Below are positions 8,115 to 16,020 of a stretch of DNA of 25,065 nt, piece after piece. A program made the position numbers and the translations under genes. The first letter of the stretch is position 1; every line of letters begins with the position of its first letter. Source of the DNA: an uncultured Clostridium sp. (GTDB lineage Bacteria > Bacillota > Clostridia > Clostridiales > Clostridiaceae); assembly GCA_937927335.1 (NCBI GenBank), contig CALBDU010000057.1, positions 1-25,065 on the forward strand, given 5' to 3'. Below the pieces are notes generated by a model that was not told the origin of the DNA, did no database searches, and was given only the letters and a program-made list of their open reading frames with translations.

Positions 8115-8825
8115 CTAAATAAGAACATTTTCTTCAACAGGATCATGGTTTTTGAGATCAATATATAGCTTCCCATTAATATCGCAGCAGGCCAGCAGCA
8201 CCTGTTCCGGTGAATCAATGTTATTTTTCCTAAGTTCATCCCTGAGCCATTTTTCACTTAAAAACATCAGCTCCAAATTTTTCTTCATGATTATTCCATC
8301 AATAATCACATTCCCACAGAGGCCATGGTATTCGGTGCTTAAATTCAAGTCTGACCTGGTTGCTGCGGCAAGGCCCGGCTTTTTTAACACGCTGAACCTG
8401 CCGCTGGTTTCCAGTATGGCAAATTCCACATCCTTGATATTGAATATATCCTTCACTCTTAATTCCTCCATAAGGTCATTAATTGTAAGCTTTGCCTTCT
8501 TAAGATTTTTCTCAATTATCTTTCCATTCTGAATGAGTATGGCAGGCACACCATCCAGGAGCCTTCTTCCGTTAATAGTTTTTTCCGATATAAAAGCTAG
8601 AATCAATGGAAATAAGGTCCATATAATCATTGCTGCAATACCATTTAATAAAGGCTTCTTATCTACCACTATTGAACCAGCTATGGCACCAATTGATATC
8701 CCTACCACGTAATCAAAATATGTTAAATGGGTAATCTGTTTCTTGCCCATAACCCGTATAAGAATGAAAAGTGTTGTTATAATTATAAGGCTCCTTAAAA
8801 TTACATCTCCAAAATAAATATACAT
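8115..8825 (-). CDS. YetF/DUF421 family membrane protein
   Basis: A 236-residue protein with about three N-terminal membrane segments followed by a cytoplasmic domain. The stretch MGKKQITHLTYFDYVVGISIG (around residues 26-46) and the later GVPAILIQNGKI are characteristic of the YetF/YcaP/YdfR family. Its biochemical function is not established; some Bacillus members are expressed in sporulation or affect spores. It starts at ATG with GGAGGTGG seven bases upstream. It is transcribed away from the small peptide gene at 8943, with about 117 bp between the two starts. No convincing terminator is seen between it and the downstream DmpA gene. Confidence 0.9.
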   Translation of the reverse strand: MYIYFGDVILRSLIIITTLFILIRVMGKKQITHLTYFDYVVGISIGAIAGSIVVDKKPLLNGIAAMIIWTLFPLILAFISEKTINGRRLLDGVPAILIQNGKIIEKNLKKAKLTINDLMEELRVKDIFNIKDVEFAILETSGRFSVLKKPGLAAATRSDLNLSTEYHGLCGNVIIDGIIMKKNLELMFLSEKWLRDELRKNNIDSPEQVLLACCDINGKLYIDLKNHDPVEENVLI

Positions 8826-8881
8826 AGTACCACCTCCCTATTATTATTTTAATTAACTCATTAAATATTCCTAAAGCCTCT

Positions 8882-8910
8882 TCATAATTTCTACACTTTT
8901 TTAATATAAA
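8882..8910 (+). promoter_or_regulatory. Possible promoter of the 30-residue peptide gene
   Basis: TCATAA, 17 nt and TATAAA place a transcription start near 8917, which leaves a short leader containing the GGGAGGTGAT ribosome binding site. The -10 is good (5 of 6) but the -35 is weak. Confidence 0.35.
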
Positions 8911-8942
8911 ATGTAGCTGTAGACAGTTAGGGAGGTGATTTG

Positions 8943-9035
8943 GTGATAGGATTAACCTTAGCTCAATGCATACATGCCTGCGGTTTGCACGGTCAAGCTC
9001 TAGCTCAGTGTATATCAATGATGCTTGGAATGTAA
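8943..9035 (+). CDS. 30-residue peptide with an internal 14-residue duplication, function unknown
   Basis: A short reading frame starts at GTG (8943-8945), with GGGAGGTGAT ideally spaced upstream (GGAGG ends 7 nt before it), and ends at TAA. It is followed 16 nt later by a strong terminator, so it forms a complete small transcription unit. Residues 3-16 (GLTLAQCIHACGLH) and 17-30 (GQALAQCISMMLGM) are two 14-residue units that share LAQCI in the same place. The five shared codons differ at three third or silent positions (tta/cta, caa/cag, tgc/tgt), as expected if the protein is selected. The first unit contains Cys-x-His-x-Cys-x2-His (C9, H11, C13, H16), which could bind a metal or a redox partner. 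I do not recognise a family. The reading frame itself is well supported; function is open. Confidence 0.7.
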   Translation: MIGLTLAQCIHACGLHGQALAQCISMMLGM

Positions 9036-9051
9036 TAATTATTTGGATAAA

Positions 9052-9084
9052 ATGGATTCTGTATATCAGGATCCATTTTTTTTT
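9052..9084 (+). terminator. Rho-independent terminator after the small peptide gene
   Basis: A 10-bp stem (atggattctg / caggatccat, one G-U pair) with a 5-nt loop runs straight into nine T residues. It ends transcription from the peptide gene before the acyltransferase gene. Confidence 0.9.
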
Positions 9085-9152
9085 CATTTTTCTTATGTAA
9101 ATAGTTTATAGCCTTATTTAGTGATATTATTTATATATGGAGGATTTTAGGA

Positions 9153-9953
9153 ATGAATAATATTGGGGGATATAAAGTTGAAACATTTCCAAGCAGCAGA
9201 TTATCCACTATGGATATAGGTGCTGCAGGGCTTAAAAAGCACCATATGAAAGCCTTGATTGAACTTGATGTTACAGAGGCGAGGAAAAAACTTCAGGATA
9301 AGAAACAGCAGTCAGAAAAGGTGTCCTTTAACTCCTGGCTGATTAAATGTATAAGCCATACTATAGAAGAGTTCCCTGAGATTCATGGAATAAGAAAGGG
9401 CAGAAATAAGATTATTCTATTTGATGATGTGGATATCTCCATTATCATCGAAAGAGAAATTCAGGGCAAAAAGGTGCCGCTGCCCTATGTTATCAGAAAA
9501 TCAAACAGTAAATCCACTGCTGATATCTGCAGGGAAATTGCAAATGGCAGACGTCAGGCTGTGGAAGATGAAGGTAACTATGTGCTTGGTGAAAAAAAGA
9601 ATGAGTTTTTAATGAAGCTGTATTACATGCTTCCCGGATGGGCAAGACGAAAAATATGGAGCGTTATTATTAAAAGCCCCTCTATTACTAAGGTTAATAT
9701 GGGAACTGTCATGGTAACCTCAGTTGGAATGATGGGCAAGGTTAATGGCTGGGTGGTGCCGGTAAGTGTTCATCCTGTGTGCTTTGCTATCGGTTCCATC
9801 ATTAAGAAGCCAGGCGTGGTAAATGATAAAATTGAAATCAGGGAATATCTTTATATGACTGTTCTGGTAGACCATGATGTAGTGGACGGGGCACCCGCTG
9901 TGCGGGCCCTTTCAAGGCTTACCAGGCATATTGAAAGCGGATTCGGATTATAA
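9153..9953 (+). CDS. Free-standing 2-oxoacid dehydrogenase E2-type acyltransferase domain protein
   Basis: A 266-residue protein that corresponds to the catalytic (chloramphenicol acetyltransferase-fold) domain of E2 components. The active-site motif HxxxDG is present as HDVVDG (H241, D245, G246), and the region MGTVMVTSVGMMG matches the conserved strand before it. Normal E2 proteins carry an N-terminal lipoyl domain and a linker; both are absent, and no E1 or E3 gene is nearby. It may therefore move an acyl group between CoA and a small acceptor or partner protein rather than act in a dehydrogenase complex. It starts at ATG with GGAGG 9 nt upstream. It lies 17 nt before the EFR1 gene, so the two are probably cotranscribed. 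The acyl donor and acceptor are unknown. Confidence 0.85.
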   Translation: MNNIGGYKVETFPSSRLSTMDIGAAGLKKHHMKALIELDVTEARKKLQDKKQQSEKVSFNSWLIKCISHTIEEFPEIHGIRKGRNKIILFDDVDISIIIEREIQGKKVPLPYVIRKSNSKSTADICREIANGRRQAVEDEGNYVLGEKKNEFLMKLYYMLPGWARRKIWSVIIKSPSITKVNMGTVMVTSVGMMGKVNGWVVPVSVHPVCFAIGSIIKKPGVVNDKIEIREYLYMTVLVDHDVVDGAPAVRALSRLTRHIESGFGL

Positions 9954-9970
9954 AGGAGGTATCATAATAT

Positions 9971-10777
9971 ATGCTTAGAGTTAAAACATTATATTTCAGT
10001 GCTACAGGGACAACAGAAAAAATAGTGAAAGAGCTGTCAGAATGTTTATGTGAAAAATATCCTTCAGAAGTAACCAGCCTTAATTTCACTTTGCCGGAAG
10101 CCAGGGCAAAACAGGCAGTTTTTGATAAGAATGATATTGTAATAGTTGGTGTTCCCGTTTATGCCGGTAGAGTTCCAAATGTGCTTTTAAAATATTTGAA
10201 TACCGTTCAGGGAAATGGTGCTCTGGCTGTAGCTGTCACAGTTTACGGAAACAGAAATTATGACGATGCCCTTATAGAGCTCACTGATATTCTTGAAAAG
10301 GATGACTTTAATGTTATTGCGGCTGGTGCCTTTATAGGTGAACATTCCTTTTCTTATACACTGGGAAAGGACAGGCCGGATAATAATGACCTGGTGGCAA
10401 TACATGATTTTGCCCATAAATTATACTTAAAAATAATATCCGGCATATTAACATCAGTTTCAGTTACAGGCAATAAGCCCTATAGGCCGTACTATGTTCC
10501 CAAAAATGAAGCGGGAATTCCTGTGGATATCAGAAAGGTTACACCTAAAACAAAAAATAGCTGCAATAACTGCAAAATCTGTGCAGCTGTATGTCCAATG
10601 GGTTCCATAGACAGGGATGAAGTTGCAAAGATAACAGGAATATGTATTAAATGCGGTGCATGTATAAAAAGGTGCCCTGTGCAGGCTAAGTATTTTGATG
10701 ATGATAATTACCTTTGGCACAAGCAGGAGCTGGAAAATAAGTTTGCTGCAAGAAGGGAACCTGAAACTTTTATTTAA
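9971..10777 (+). CDS. EFR1 family flavodoxin/ferredoxin fusion protein
   Basis: A 268-residue protein with an N-terminal flavodoxin-like domain and a C-terminal two-cluster ferredoxin domain. The FMN phosphate loop is visible as SATGTTEKI (10-18). Two CxxCxxCxxxCP motifs (C198/201/204/208 and C225/228/231/235) should hold two [4Fe-4S] clusters. It is expected to shuttle electrons in the cytoplasm of an anaerobe; its partners are not known. AAGGAGGT lies 10 nt before the ATG. It directly follows the E2-like acyltransferase, which suggests a shared reductive or acylation step, but that is only inference from position. Confidence 0.93.
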   Translation: MLRVKTLYFSATGTTEKIVKELSECLCEKYPSEVTSLNFTLPEARAKQAVFDKNDIVIVGVPVYAGRVPNVLLKYLNTVQGNGALAVAVTVYGNRNYDDALIELTDILEKDDFNVIAAGAFIGEHSFSYTLGKDRPDNNDLVAIHDFAHKLYLKIISGILTSVSVTGNKPYRPYYVPKNEAGIPVDIRKVTPKTKNSCNNCKICAAVCPMGSIDRDEVAKITGICIKCGACIKRCPVQAKYFDDDNYLWHKQELENKFAARREPETFI

Positions 10778-10856
10778 AAAAGAGGATATTTTTTTAATGT
10801 GTAGAATTACTCTATTTATCAACCATATCTAATAAAATGAATAAGAGGTGAGAACT

Positions 10857-11012
10857 ATGTTCAAGAATGAAGAGGATTATGAGTTTTATGAAGAATGGAT
10901 AGAAAGAGACGGAGAATTTATCAACATGACCCTTGAAGAATATAATAATATGCGTTACAAGGAGGAATATGGCTCCACTGGTGATAAATTCGATAAGAGC
11001 AGTGATGATTAA
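10857..11012 (+). CDS. 51-residue acidic protein, function unknown
   Basis: A small reading frame with a good ribosome binding site (GAGGTGA, 5 nt before the ATG) and a strong terminator beginning 11 nt after the TAA. The protein is very acidic, with about a third Asp or Glu (EEDYEFYEEW near the start, SSDD at the end), and has no membrane segment or cysteine. It could be a small regulatory or binding protein. I recognise no family. No clear terminator separates it from the EFR1 gene upstream, so it may be cotranscribed with that operon. Confidence 0.65.
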   Translation: MFKNEEDYEFYEEWIERDGEFINMTLEEYNNMRYKEEYGSTGDKFDKSSDD

Positions 11013-11023
11013 ATGCTTAACAG

Positions 11024-11055
11024 GTGCCTGCAATTTATTTTGCAGGTACTTTTTT
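11024..11055 (+). terminator. Rho-independent terminator after the acidic protein gene
   Basis: The stem gtgcctgcaa / ttgcaggtac (one G-U pair) with a 6-nt loop is followed by TTTTTT. Confidence 0.9.
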
Positions 11056-11126
11056 CGCAATGCTGCCCTAACTGGGATTTATTGTGATAAAATATATATT
11101 GACTTTAAGGTTAGGAGATTTTTATT

Positions 11127-11546
11127 TTGAAGAAACTTTTTTATTGGCTTATTACATCAATTCAGTTTATTTTACTGGTTTCTGCATATGCAGTCCAATA
11201 CTTTTCCATGAGAAAAATGGGCATGATGAGGTATTTAGTATATAAAAACCAGCTATGGCAGAGTCAGTATCCTATTACCCTTTTTCGTTATGCAGCAGTT
11301 ACAATCCTGATAATTCTTGCTCTGATCTGTATAATGCTATATTACAAAAAAATGAGAACCACCGGAAAGAGGATGCTGTTAGATGTTTCAGCATCTGTAG
11401 TACTGACTATAATTTTTGTATTTTTCACCTTAGCCAGTTCCCCTTCAGGCTACAGGGCCTATTACCTTATATGTATACTTCTGGCTTTGGCTGCATTGAT
11501 ACAGGATATGAAATCAATAATATGCCTAACAGCAAAAAAAGTCTGA
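11127..11546 (+). CDS. Small membrane protein with four hydrophobic segments, function unknown
   Basis: A 139-residue protein made mostly of four membrane segments (about 4-24, 50-73, 84-104 and 111-130) joined by short basic loops (KKMRTTGKR between segments 2 and 3). It starts at TTG (11127-11129), with AGGAGA upstream at 9 nt. I do not recognise a family. It is a single gene between a terminator on its left and a bidirectional terminator on its right; its TGA stop lies inside the hairpin of the latter. Confidence 0.75.
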   Translation: MKKLFYWLITSIQFILLVSAYAVQYFSMRKMGMMRYLVYKNQLWQSQYPITLFRYAAVTILIILALICIMLYYKKMRTTGKRMLLDVSASVVLTIIFVFFTLASSPSGYRAYYLICILLALAALIQDMKSIICLTAKKV

Positions 11547-11568
11547 AGGCTAAGCCTTCAGACTTTTT
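11533..11568. terminator. Bidirectional terminator between convergent genes
   Basis: A perfect 11-bp stem (agtctgaaggc / gccttcagact, 3-nt loop, 11540-11564) has T-rich tracts on both strands. It serves the membrane protein gene (plus) and the rhodanese lipoprotein gene (minus). The stop codon of the former (11544-11546) lies within the stem. Confidence 0.93.
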
Positions 11569-11570
11569 AT

Positions 11571-12575
11571 TTATTTCTTATATTTAGCTGCTGCCTGCTC
11601 TGGAGTTATAGCCTGTACTGGATTGCTTTCATCCATCTGCCATACATACCATCCGCCATCGTAAAGCTTAATGTTCTTCCAGCCGTTTTCATAAGCCATC
11701 AAGAAAGGTATTGTAGCTCTCCAGCCGGTACCGCAGTAAAATGCAATTTCATTATCCTTTGTAACCCCTTGCTCGTTCCACATCTTTACAGCTTTATCGA
11801 AAGAGATAAAGGTTCCGTCTGCGTTACGATAATCTGTCTCGTCGTGACCCCAAAGAGCTCCTGCAGGTTCTCCTGCTCTCTTTATGTAATCATATCCGCT
11901 CTTCTTGCCTTCAAATTCATCAAGACTTCTTATACTTACAAGTCTGAATTTATCGTTTTTAGCCATCTCAGCTTTTACTTCCCAAGGCATTGATAAAACA
12001 TATTCAGGATGTGCAGGTACTGCTGTGCCGAAATCTTTAGTTGTAGCTGTTGGGTTTTCTACACCTGTTTTTGTTTCATATCCGGCTTTTGTCCAGGCGT
12101 CCAGTCCACCGTTTACAACCTTAACATTTTCAACTCCTGCCCACAGGCATACAAAGGCTGCTCTTGTAGCACCAGAATCAGCGCCATATATTATAACTGT
12201 AGTATCCTTTGTAATTCCGTAATTAGCCATAACCTTTTTAATTTCATCACCAGGTCTGATATTCCAGTAATGTGATTCTTCGATATCATCTGTGTTCAAA
12301 TGCAATGCACCTGGTATATGGGCTTTATTGTAATCCTTGTCGTCAGCAGCAGGGCCCCAGGCTACTTCGATTATTTTATAATCCTTGGATTCTGCCTGCT
12401 TGCCACTAATAACACTTTTCACCCAGTCTGCACTAACAAATACTTTTGTTTTTGCAACAGGCTCAACAGTCTTAGTATCTGCTGAAGAGCTGCTCTGTCC
12501 ATTTGATGCACAACCAGTTGCTAATGCAGCAACCATCATTATGCAAAGAAAAACCATTAGAAATTTCTTCTTCAT
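11571..12575 (-). CDS. Lipoprotein with two rhodanese domains (sulfurtransferase)
   Basis: A 334-residue exported protein. A lipoprotein signal peptide ends at the lipobox ALATGC, with C22 as the lipid-modified residue. Two rhodanese domains follow (about 45-170 and 190-320). The second has the active-site loop CGTGWR with catalytic C281. In the first, the equivalent loop (GADSGATRA, 131-139) lacks the cysteine, as in other two-domain thiosulfate and mercaptopyruvate sulfurtransferases. It should transfer sulfur to an acceptor such as cyanide or a thiol on the outer face of the membrane; the natural substrate is unknown. The ATG is preceded by GGGGGAG. It lies downstream of the MFS gene but is separated from it by a terminator. 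Confidence 0.9.
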   Translation of the reverse strand: MKKKFLMVFLCIMMVAALATGCASNGQSSSSADTKTVEPVAKTKVFVSADWVKSVISGKQAESKDYKIIEVAWGPAADDKDYNKAHIPGALHLNTDDIEESHYWNIRPGDEIKKVMANYGITKDTTVIIYGADSGATRAAFVCLWAGVENVKVVNGGLDAWTKAGYETKTGVENPTATTKDFGTAVPAHPEYVLSMPWEVKAEMAKNDKFRLVSIRSLDEFEGKKSGYDYIKRAGEPAGALWGHDETDYRNADGTFISFDKAVKMWNEQGVTKDNEIAFYCGTGWRATIPFLMAYENGWKNIKLYDGGWYVWQMDESNPVQAITPEQAAAKYKK

Positions 12576-12705
12576 TTGTCACTCCCCCAAAAAATAATAT
12601 TTATGTACCAAACCTCATGTTACATTAATTTCAATTTTTAGTCCAATAGTACTATTTAATGCATGCTACCTCATTTATTATATTTTTTTATACCTTCATC
12701 TAAAA

Positions 12706-12738
12706 TAAAAAAACCACTGAAATTTATGGTTTCAGTGG
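12706..12738 (-). terminator. Rho-independent terminator of the MFS gene
   Basis: On the minus strand the 9-bp stem CCACTGAAA/TTTCAGTGG with a 7-nt loop is followed by TTTTTTTATTTT. It begins about 20 nt after the stop codon. Confidence 0.92.
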
Positions 12739-12759
12739 CAATATGAACAGTATTAATGT

Positions 12760-14073
12760 CTAATTTTCTACTTCTGGTATTACTATTCTGCTTGGCTTGC
12801 CAATAATAAAGATATAAGCCAATGCACCTACAACTCCCATAATTGATATGAAAACCAAAGCCGATGCATATGATCCTGTTCTGGCAATAAGAAATCCAAC
12901 AATGAGAGGTGACAATGTTCCGCCAAGATTAGTAAAAAAGTTATAGGTTCCTGCAGACATACCTACCAGTTCCTTTGGAACTATCTCGGAAAGCAGAGCC
13001 CAGGATACAGTTGAAGCCATCCCCTGTCCAAAGAACGCTATACACATGAAAGTAATAATAACGTTTATATCATTGTAATAATTTGCACACATAACAACTG
13101 AGCATAAAAGCAGGCCAACTATAACGGGAAGCTTTCTAGCCATTCCCACGCCGGATCCTTTATTTAACATCCAGTCGGACCACCTTCCGCCAACAAGAAC
13201 CCCTGCAATAGCAGCTAAATATGGTAGTGCACCATATATTCCAACCTTTAACATAGCCATATGCTTTTCTGCTACAAGGTAAGAGGGGAACCAGGTCATA
13301 AAGAAGAATAATATTGATGCAATAGCGAACCCGCCAATATACATACCTACAAGCTGACGTCCCTTAAACAAATATTTCATTTCATTCCAGGTAACCTTCT
13401 TCTGTTCAACAATTGTGTCTGAAAGTCCCCCGCCATCTTTTATCAGATCAATTTCAGCCTTATTTATTCCTTTAAAATGTGCCGGATCATAATAAAACAT
13501 AAACCAAACGATAGTTACTAAAAGTCCAAGGGCACCTGTAGCAATAAAAATTGCTCTCCAGCTGAAGGTTAAAAGAAGCCATGTAAGAATAGGCGTACAA
13601 AGTGCAAGTCCTATGTACTCAGCTCCAGTATATGCTCCAATGGCAAAGCCTCTTTCCTTTGATGGAAACCAGGTAGTAACAATACGCCCATTTGAAGGAA
13701 ATGCAGGTGATTCGAAGAAGCCAAGACCTATACGGTTTAATATAAGACCAATAAAATTATGGCTTAAACCGATGAATACAGTAAATGCAGACCAGCCAGC
13801 CAAAGCAACACCGTAAACCTTTCTTGGTCCAAAGCGGTCAAGTATCCATCCGCATGGAAGCTGCATTGCAGTATAAGACCATCCCATTGCTGAAAAAATC
13901 AAACCCATTTTAACAGAATCAAAGTTTAAATCCTTTGACAGATGTGTAGCAGCAACAGCGAGATTAGCCCTGTCAAGATAATTTACAAATGTAACTAAGC
14001 AAATAAGTAAAAGTATAATCCACCTTTTGTTTGTTGGTTTAGCATTTGGCATATTAATTCTTTCCTGATTCAT
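12760..14073 (-). CDS. MFS transporter, anion:cation symporter type
   Basis: A 437-residue protein with twelve predicted membrane segments. The start of segment 1 (VNYLDRANLAVA, 30-41) and MFS motif A (GWILDRFGPRK, 75-85) are those of the ACS family, which includes hexuronate, glucarate, galactonate and phthalate carriers. It probably imports an organic acid with protons, but the substrate cannot be assigned because no catabolic gene is next to it. It starts at ATG with GGAGGT six bases upstream. It stands as a single gene between the opp operon terminator and its own terminator. The 200 bp upstream are AT-rich with several short inverted repeats but no confident operator. Confidence 0.9.
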   Translation of the reverse strand: MNQERINMPNAKPTNKRWIILLLICLVTFVNYLDRANLAVAATHLSKDLNFDSVKMGLIFSAMGWSYTAMQLPCGWILDRFGPRKVYGVALAGWSAFTVFIGLSHNFIGLILNRIGLGFFESPAFPSNGRIVTTWFPSKERGFAIGAYTGAEYIGLALCTPILTWLLLTFSWRAIFIATGALGLLVTIVWFMFYYDPAHFKGINKAEIDLIKDGGGLSDTIVEQKKVTWNEMKYLFKGRQLVGMYIGGFAIASILFFFMTWFPSYLVAEKHMAMLKVGIYGALPYLAAIAGVLVGGRWSDWMLNKGSGVGMARKLPVIVGLLLCSVVMCANYYNDINVIITFMCIAFFGQGMASTVSWALLSEIVPKELVGMSAGTYNFFTNLGGTLSPLIVGFLIARTGSYASALVFISIMGVVGALAYIFIIGKPSRIVIPEVEN

Positions 14074-14280
14074 CGTTATACCTCCATTTTCATCATCTTT
14101 GAACTAAATATCAATATCACTATGTTAGATATTTAACTATTAATTATGTTAATTATATCACGGAGATTTTTTATAATCTAATTGATAGTTTTCTAACTAT
14201 TCATAGAATTTATATATGAATCGTTTACATGAATTATATAATACCTGTATTATGTTATTAGTATTGTAAAATATTCAAAT

Positions 14281-14316
14281 AAAAAAAGATATCCCAAAAT
14301 CGGAATATCTTTTTTA
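14281..14316 (-). terminator. Terminator of the opp operon
   Basis: On the minus strand GATATTCC/GGGATATC (8 bp with one G-U) forms a hairpin with a 6-nt loop, followed by TTTTTTT. The plus strand also has a T-tract, so it may work in both directions. Confidence 0.85.
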
Positions 14317-14323
14317 AATTTAA

Positions 14324-15964
14324 TTATTGTGCTAAATCAGCATCCCTGAATATGAAGAAGCCAAGGTTTGATACATGAACGCCAGTTAATTTTTTGTTCA
14401 TGCAAACAACTTCTGTATATTCGTAAATAGGGATTATAGGCATGTCATTCATAAGCATGTCTTCTGCCTGGTGAAGCATAGCAGTTCTCTTAGCTATATC
14501 TGTTTCATGCTTTGCATCTGTTATCAGCTTGTCGTATGCAGGATTATTGTATCCGGCATAGTTGTTGCCGTTTGTAGTAGTGAATATGTCAAGGAAGGTC
14601 ATAGGATCGTTGTAGTCAGCTATCCATCCATCCCTGTTCATTACATAGTTGTGCTTGTTTGCTTCTGTAAGCTGAACTTTTCTTTCAAGGTTTCTTAAAG
14701 TTATATTTACACCAAGATTTTTCTTCCACATATCCTGTATTGCTACAGCCATGCTCTGGTGGCCCTGGTTAGTGTTGTATATTAATTCTAATGTAGGGAA
14801 GCCCTGTCCATTTGGATAGCCTGCTTCAGCTAAAAGTTTTTTAGCCTGTTCTACATCTGCAGTTGTTCCATAGTAAGCCTTGTTTTTAAACTTATTTCCA
14901 CTTGTGTCGGATACACCGCTTGGCACAAAGGATGTAGCTGGTTTTTCTCCGCCCATTGAAACCTTTGTAACAAGTTCAGTTCTATCAATTGCAAGTGAAA
15001 GAGCCTTTCTAACTCTAACATCTGATAAAGCCTTAGCTGCTGCTGCATTAACATTAGCAGCATTTGCAGATATATTAAAGTCATAGTAGTAAGTTCCCAG
15101 ATAAGGTAATGATACAGCTGTACCATCCTTTAAGAGGTTTGGTATTTCCTGTACTGGTGGTTTGTCGATCATATCAATCTGGCCAGTTTTAAATGCTGAC
15201 AAATAGCTTGTTGCCTGATCTAAAACTTTAAATTCGATACCATCTAATTTAACACTGCTGGCGTTCCAGTAGTTAGTATTTTTAACAAAGTTTATGCTAT
15301 CCTTCATTTTAAGTTCTTTCATGGTGAAAGGACCATTGGATATATAAGTTTCTGGTTTTGTAGCCCATCCGGTAGGATTCTTATCAACAACGTCCTGTCT
15401 TACAGGCATATAAGTTGGGAAAGCCATCAAGGATAGGAAGTAAGGACAAGGTGCCTCTAGAGTTACTTCCAATGTCTTGTCGTCTACAGCTTTAACTCCA
15501 ACCTGGTCTGCGGTGGCTTTGCCAGTGTTATAAGCCTCACCATTCTTTACGTAATACAGCTGGAAAGCATATTCTGATGCAGTTTCAGGTTTTAAAGCCC
15601 TTTTCCATGCATATTCGAAGTCTTTAGCTTTAACAGCCTGGCCATCTGACCATTTCGCATTGTCTCTTAAATGGAACGTATATTTTGTTCCATCTGTGGA
15701 AACTTCCCATTTTTCAGCTACTCCAGGAATAACCTTTTCATCTTTATCCAGATTTGTTAATCCTTCAAAAGCATTAACTATAACATGTGATCCTTCTACT
15801 GAGTTGTTTAAACCTGGATCGATTGTTTTAGGATCTGCGCCAAGGTTAACTTTTATAACCTTTGATGCAGTTTTGCTGCTTGATCCGCAACCAACAAGGA
15901 CTGAAGCGGAAAGTATAACAGCAAGGCCTAAAACCAGCATTTTTGATACTTTACTTTTTAGCAT
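14324..15964 (-). CDS. oppA: Oligopeptide ABC transporter, substrate-binding lipoprotein
   Basis: A 546-residue SBP_bac_5 family binding protein. The signal peptide ends in the lipobox SVLVGC, with C26 as the lipid anchor. Family features are the N-terminal GADPKTIDPGLNN and VSTDGTKYTFHLRDNAKWSDGQ, with a conserved fold throughout and the usual length. It captures peptides outside the cell and delivers them to OppBC. It is the last gene of the oppBCDFA operon, 56 nt after oppF. A weak hairpin (TTTCC/GGAAA on the minus strand) lies in that gap and could protect the 3' end of an oppA transcript. The ATG has GGGGGA upstream at a good distance. Its exact peptide preference is unknown. Confidence 0.94.
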   Translation of the reverse strand: MLKSKVSKMLVLGLAVILSASVLVGCGSSSKTASKVIKVNLGADPKTIDPGLNNSVEGSHVIVNAFEGLTNLDKDEKVIPGVAEKWEVSTDGTKYTFHLRDNAKWSDGQAVKAKDFEYAWKRALKPETASEYAFQLYYVKNGEAYNTGKATADQVGVKAVDDKTLEVTLEAPCPYFLSLMAFPTYMPVRQDVVDKNPTGWATKPETYISNGPFTMKELKMKDSINFVKNTNYWNASSVKLDGIEFKVLDQATSYLSAFKTGQIDMIDKPPVQEIPNLLKDGTAVSLPYLGTYYYDFNISANAANVNAAAAKALSDVRVRKALSLAIDRTELVTKVSMGGEKPATSFVPSGVSDTSGNKFKNKAYYGTTADVEQAKKLLAEAGYPNGQGFPTLELIYNTNQGHQSMAVAIQDMWKKNLGVNITLRNLERKVQLTEANKHNYVMNRDGWIADYNDPMTFLDIFTTTNGNNYAGYNNPAYDKLITDAKHETDIAKRTAMLHQAEDMLMNDMPIIPIYEYTEVVCMNKKLTGVHVSNLGFFIFRDADLAQ

Positions 15965-16020
15965 TGATTTTCCCCCTTTTTATATAATTATGAACATTTC
16001 CTTTTGCGGAAAATTATCAT

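Noticed and set aside
8713..9087. 124-residue minus-strand frame over the small peptide gene
   Set aside because: It overlaps the YetF gene, the peptide gene and a terminator, has no ribosome binding site, and its composition is not protein-like.
14218..14231. Catabolite-response (cre) site upstream of the MFS gene, with CGTTTACA
   Set aside because: Only the right half matches; the left half is one base short and lies about 145 bp from the start.
14851..15126. 91-residue frame on the same strand inside oppA
   Set aside because: It is out of frame with oppA and very rich in Leu and Gln, which is typical of a shadow frame.
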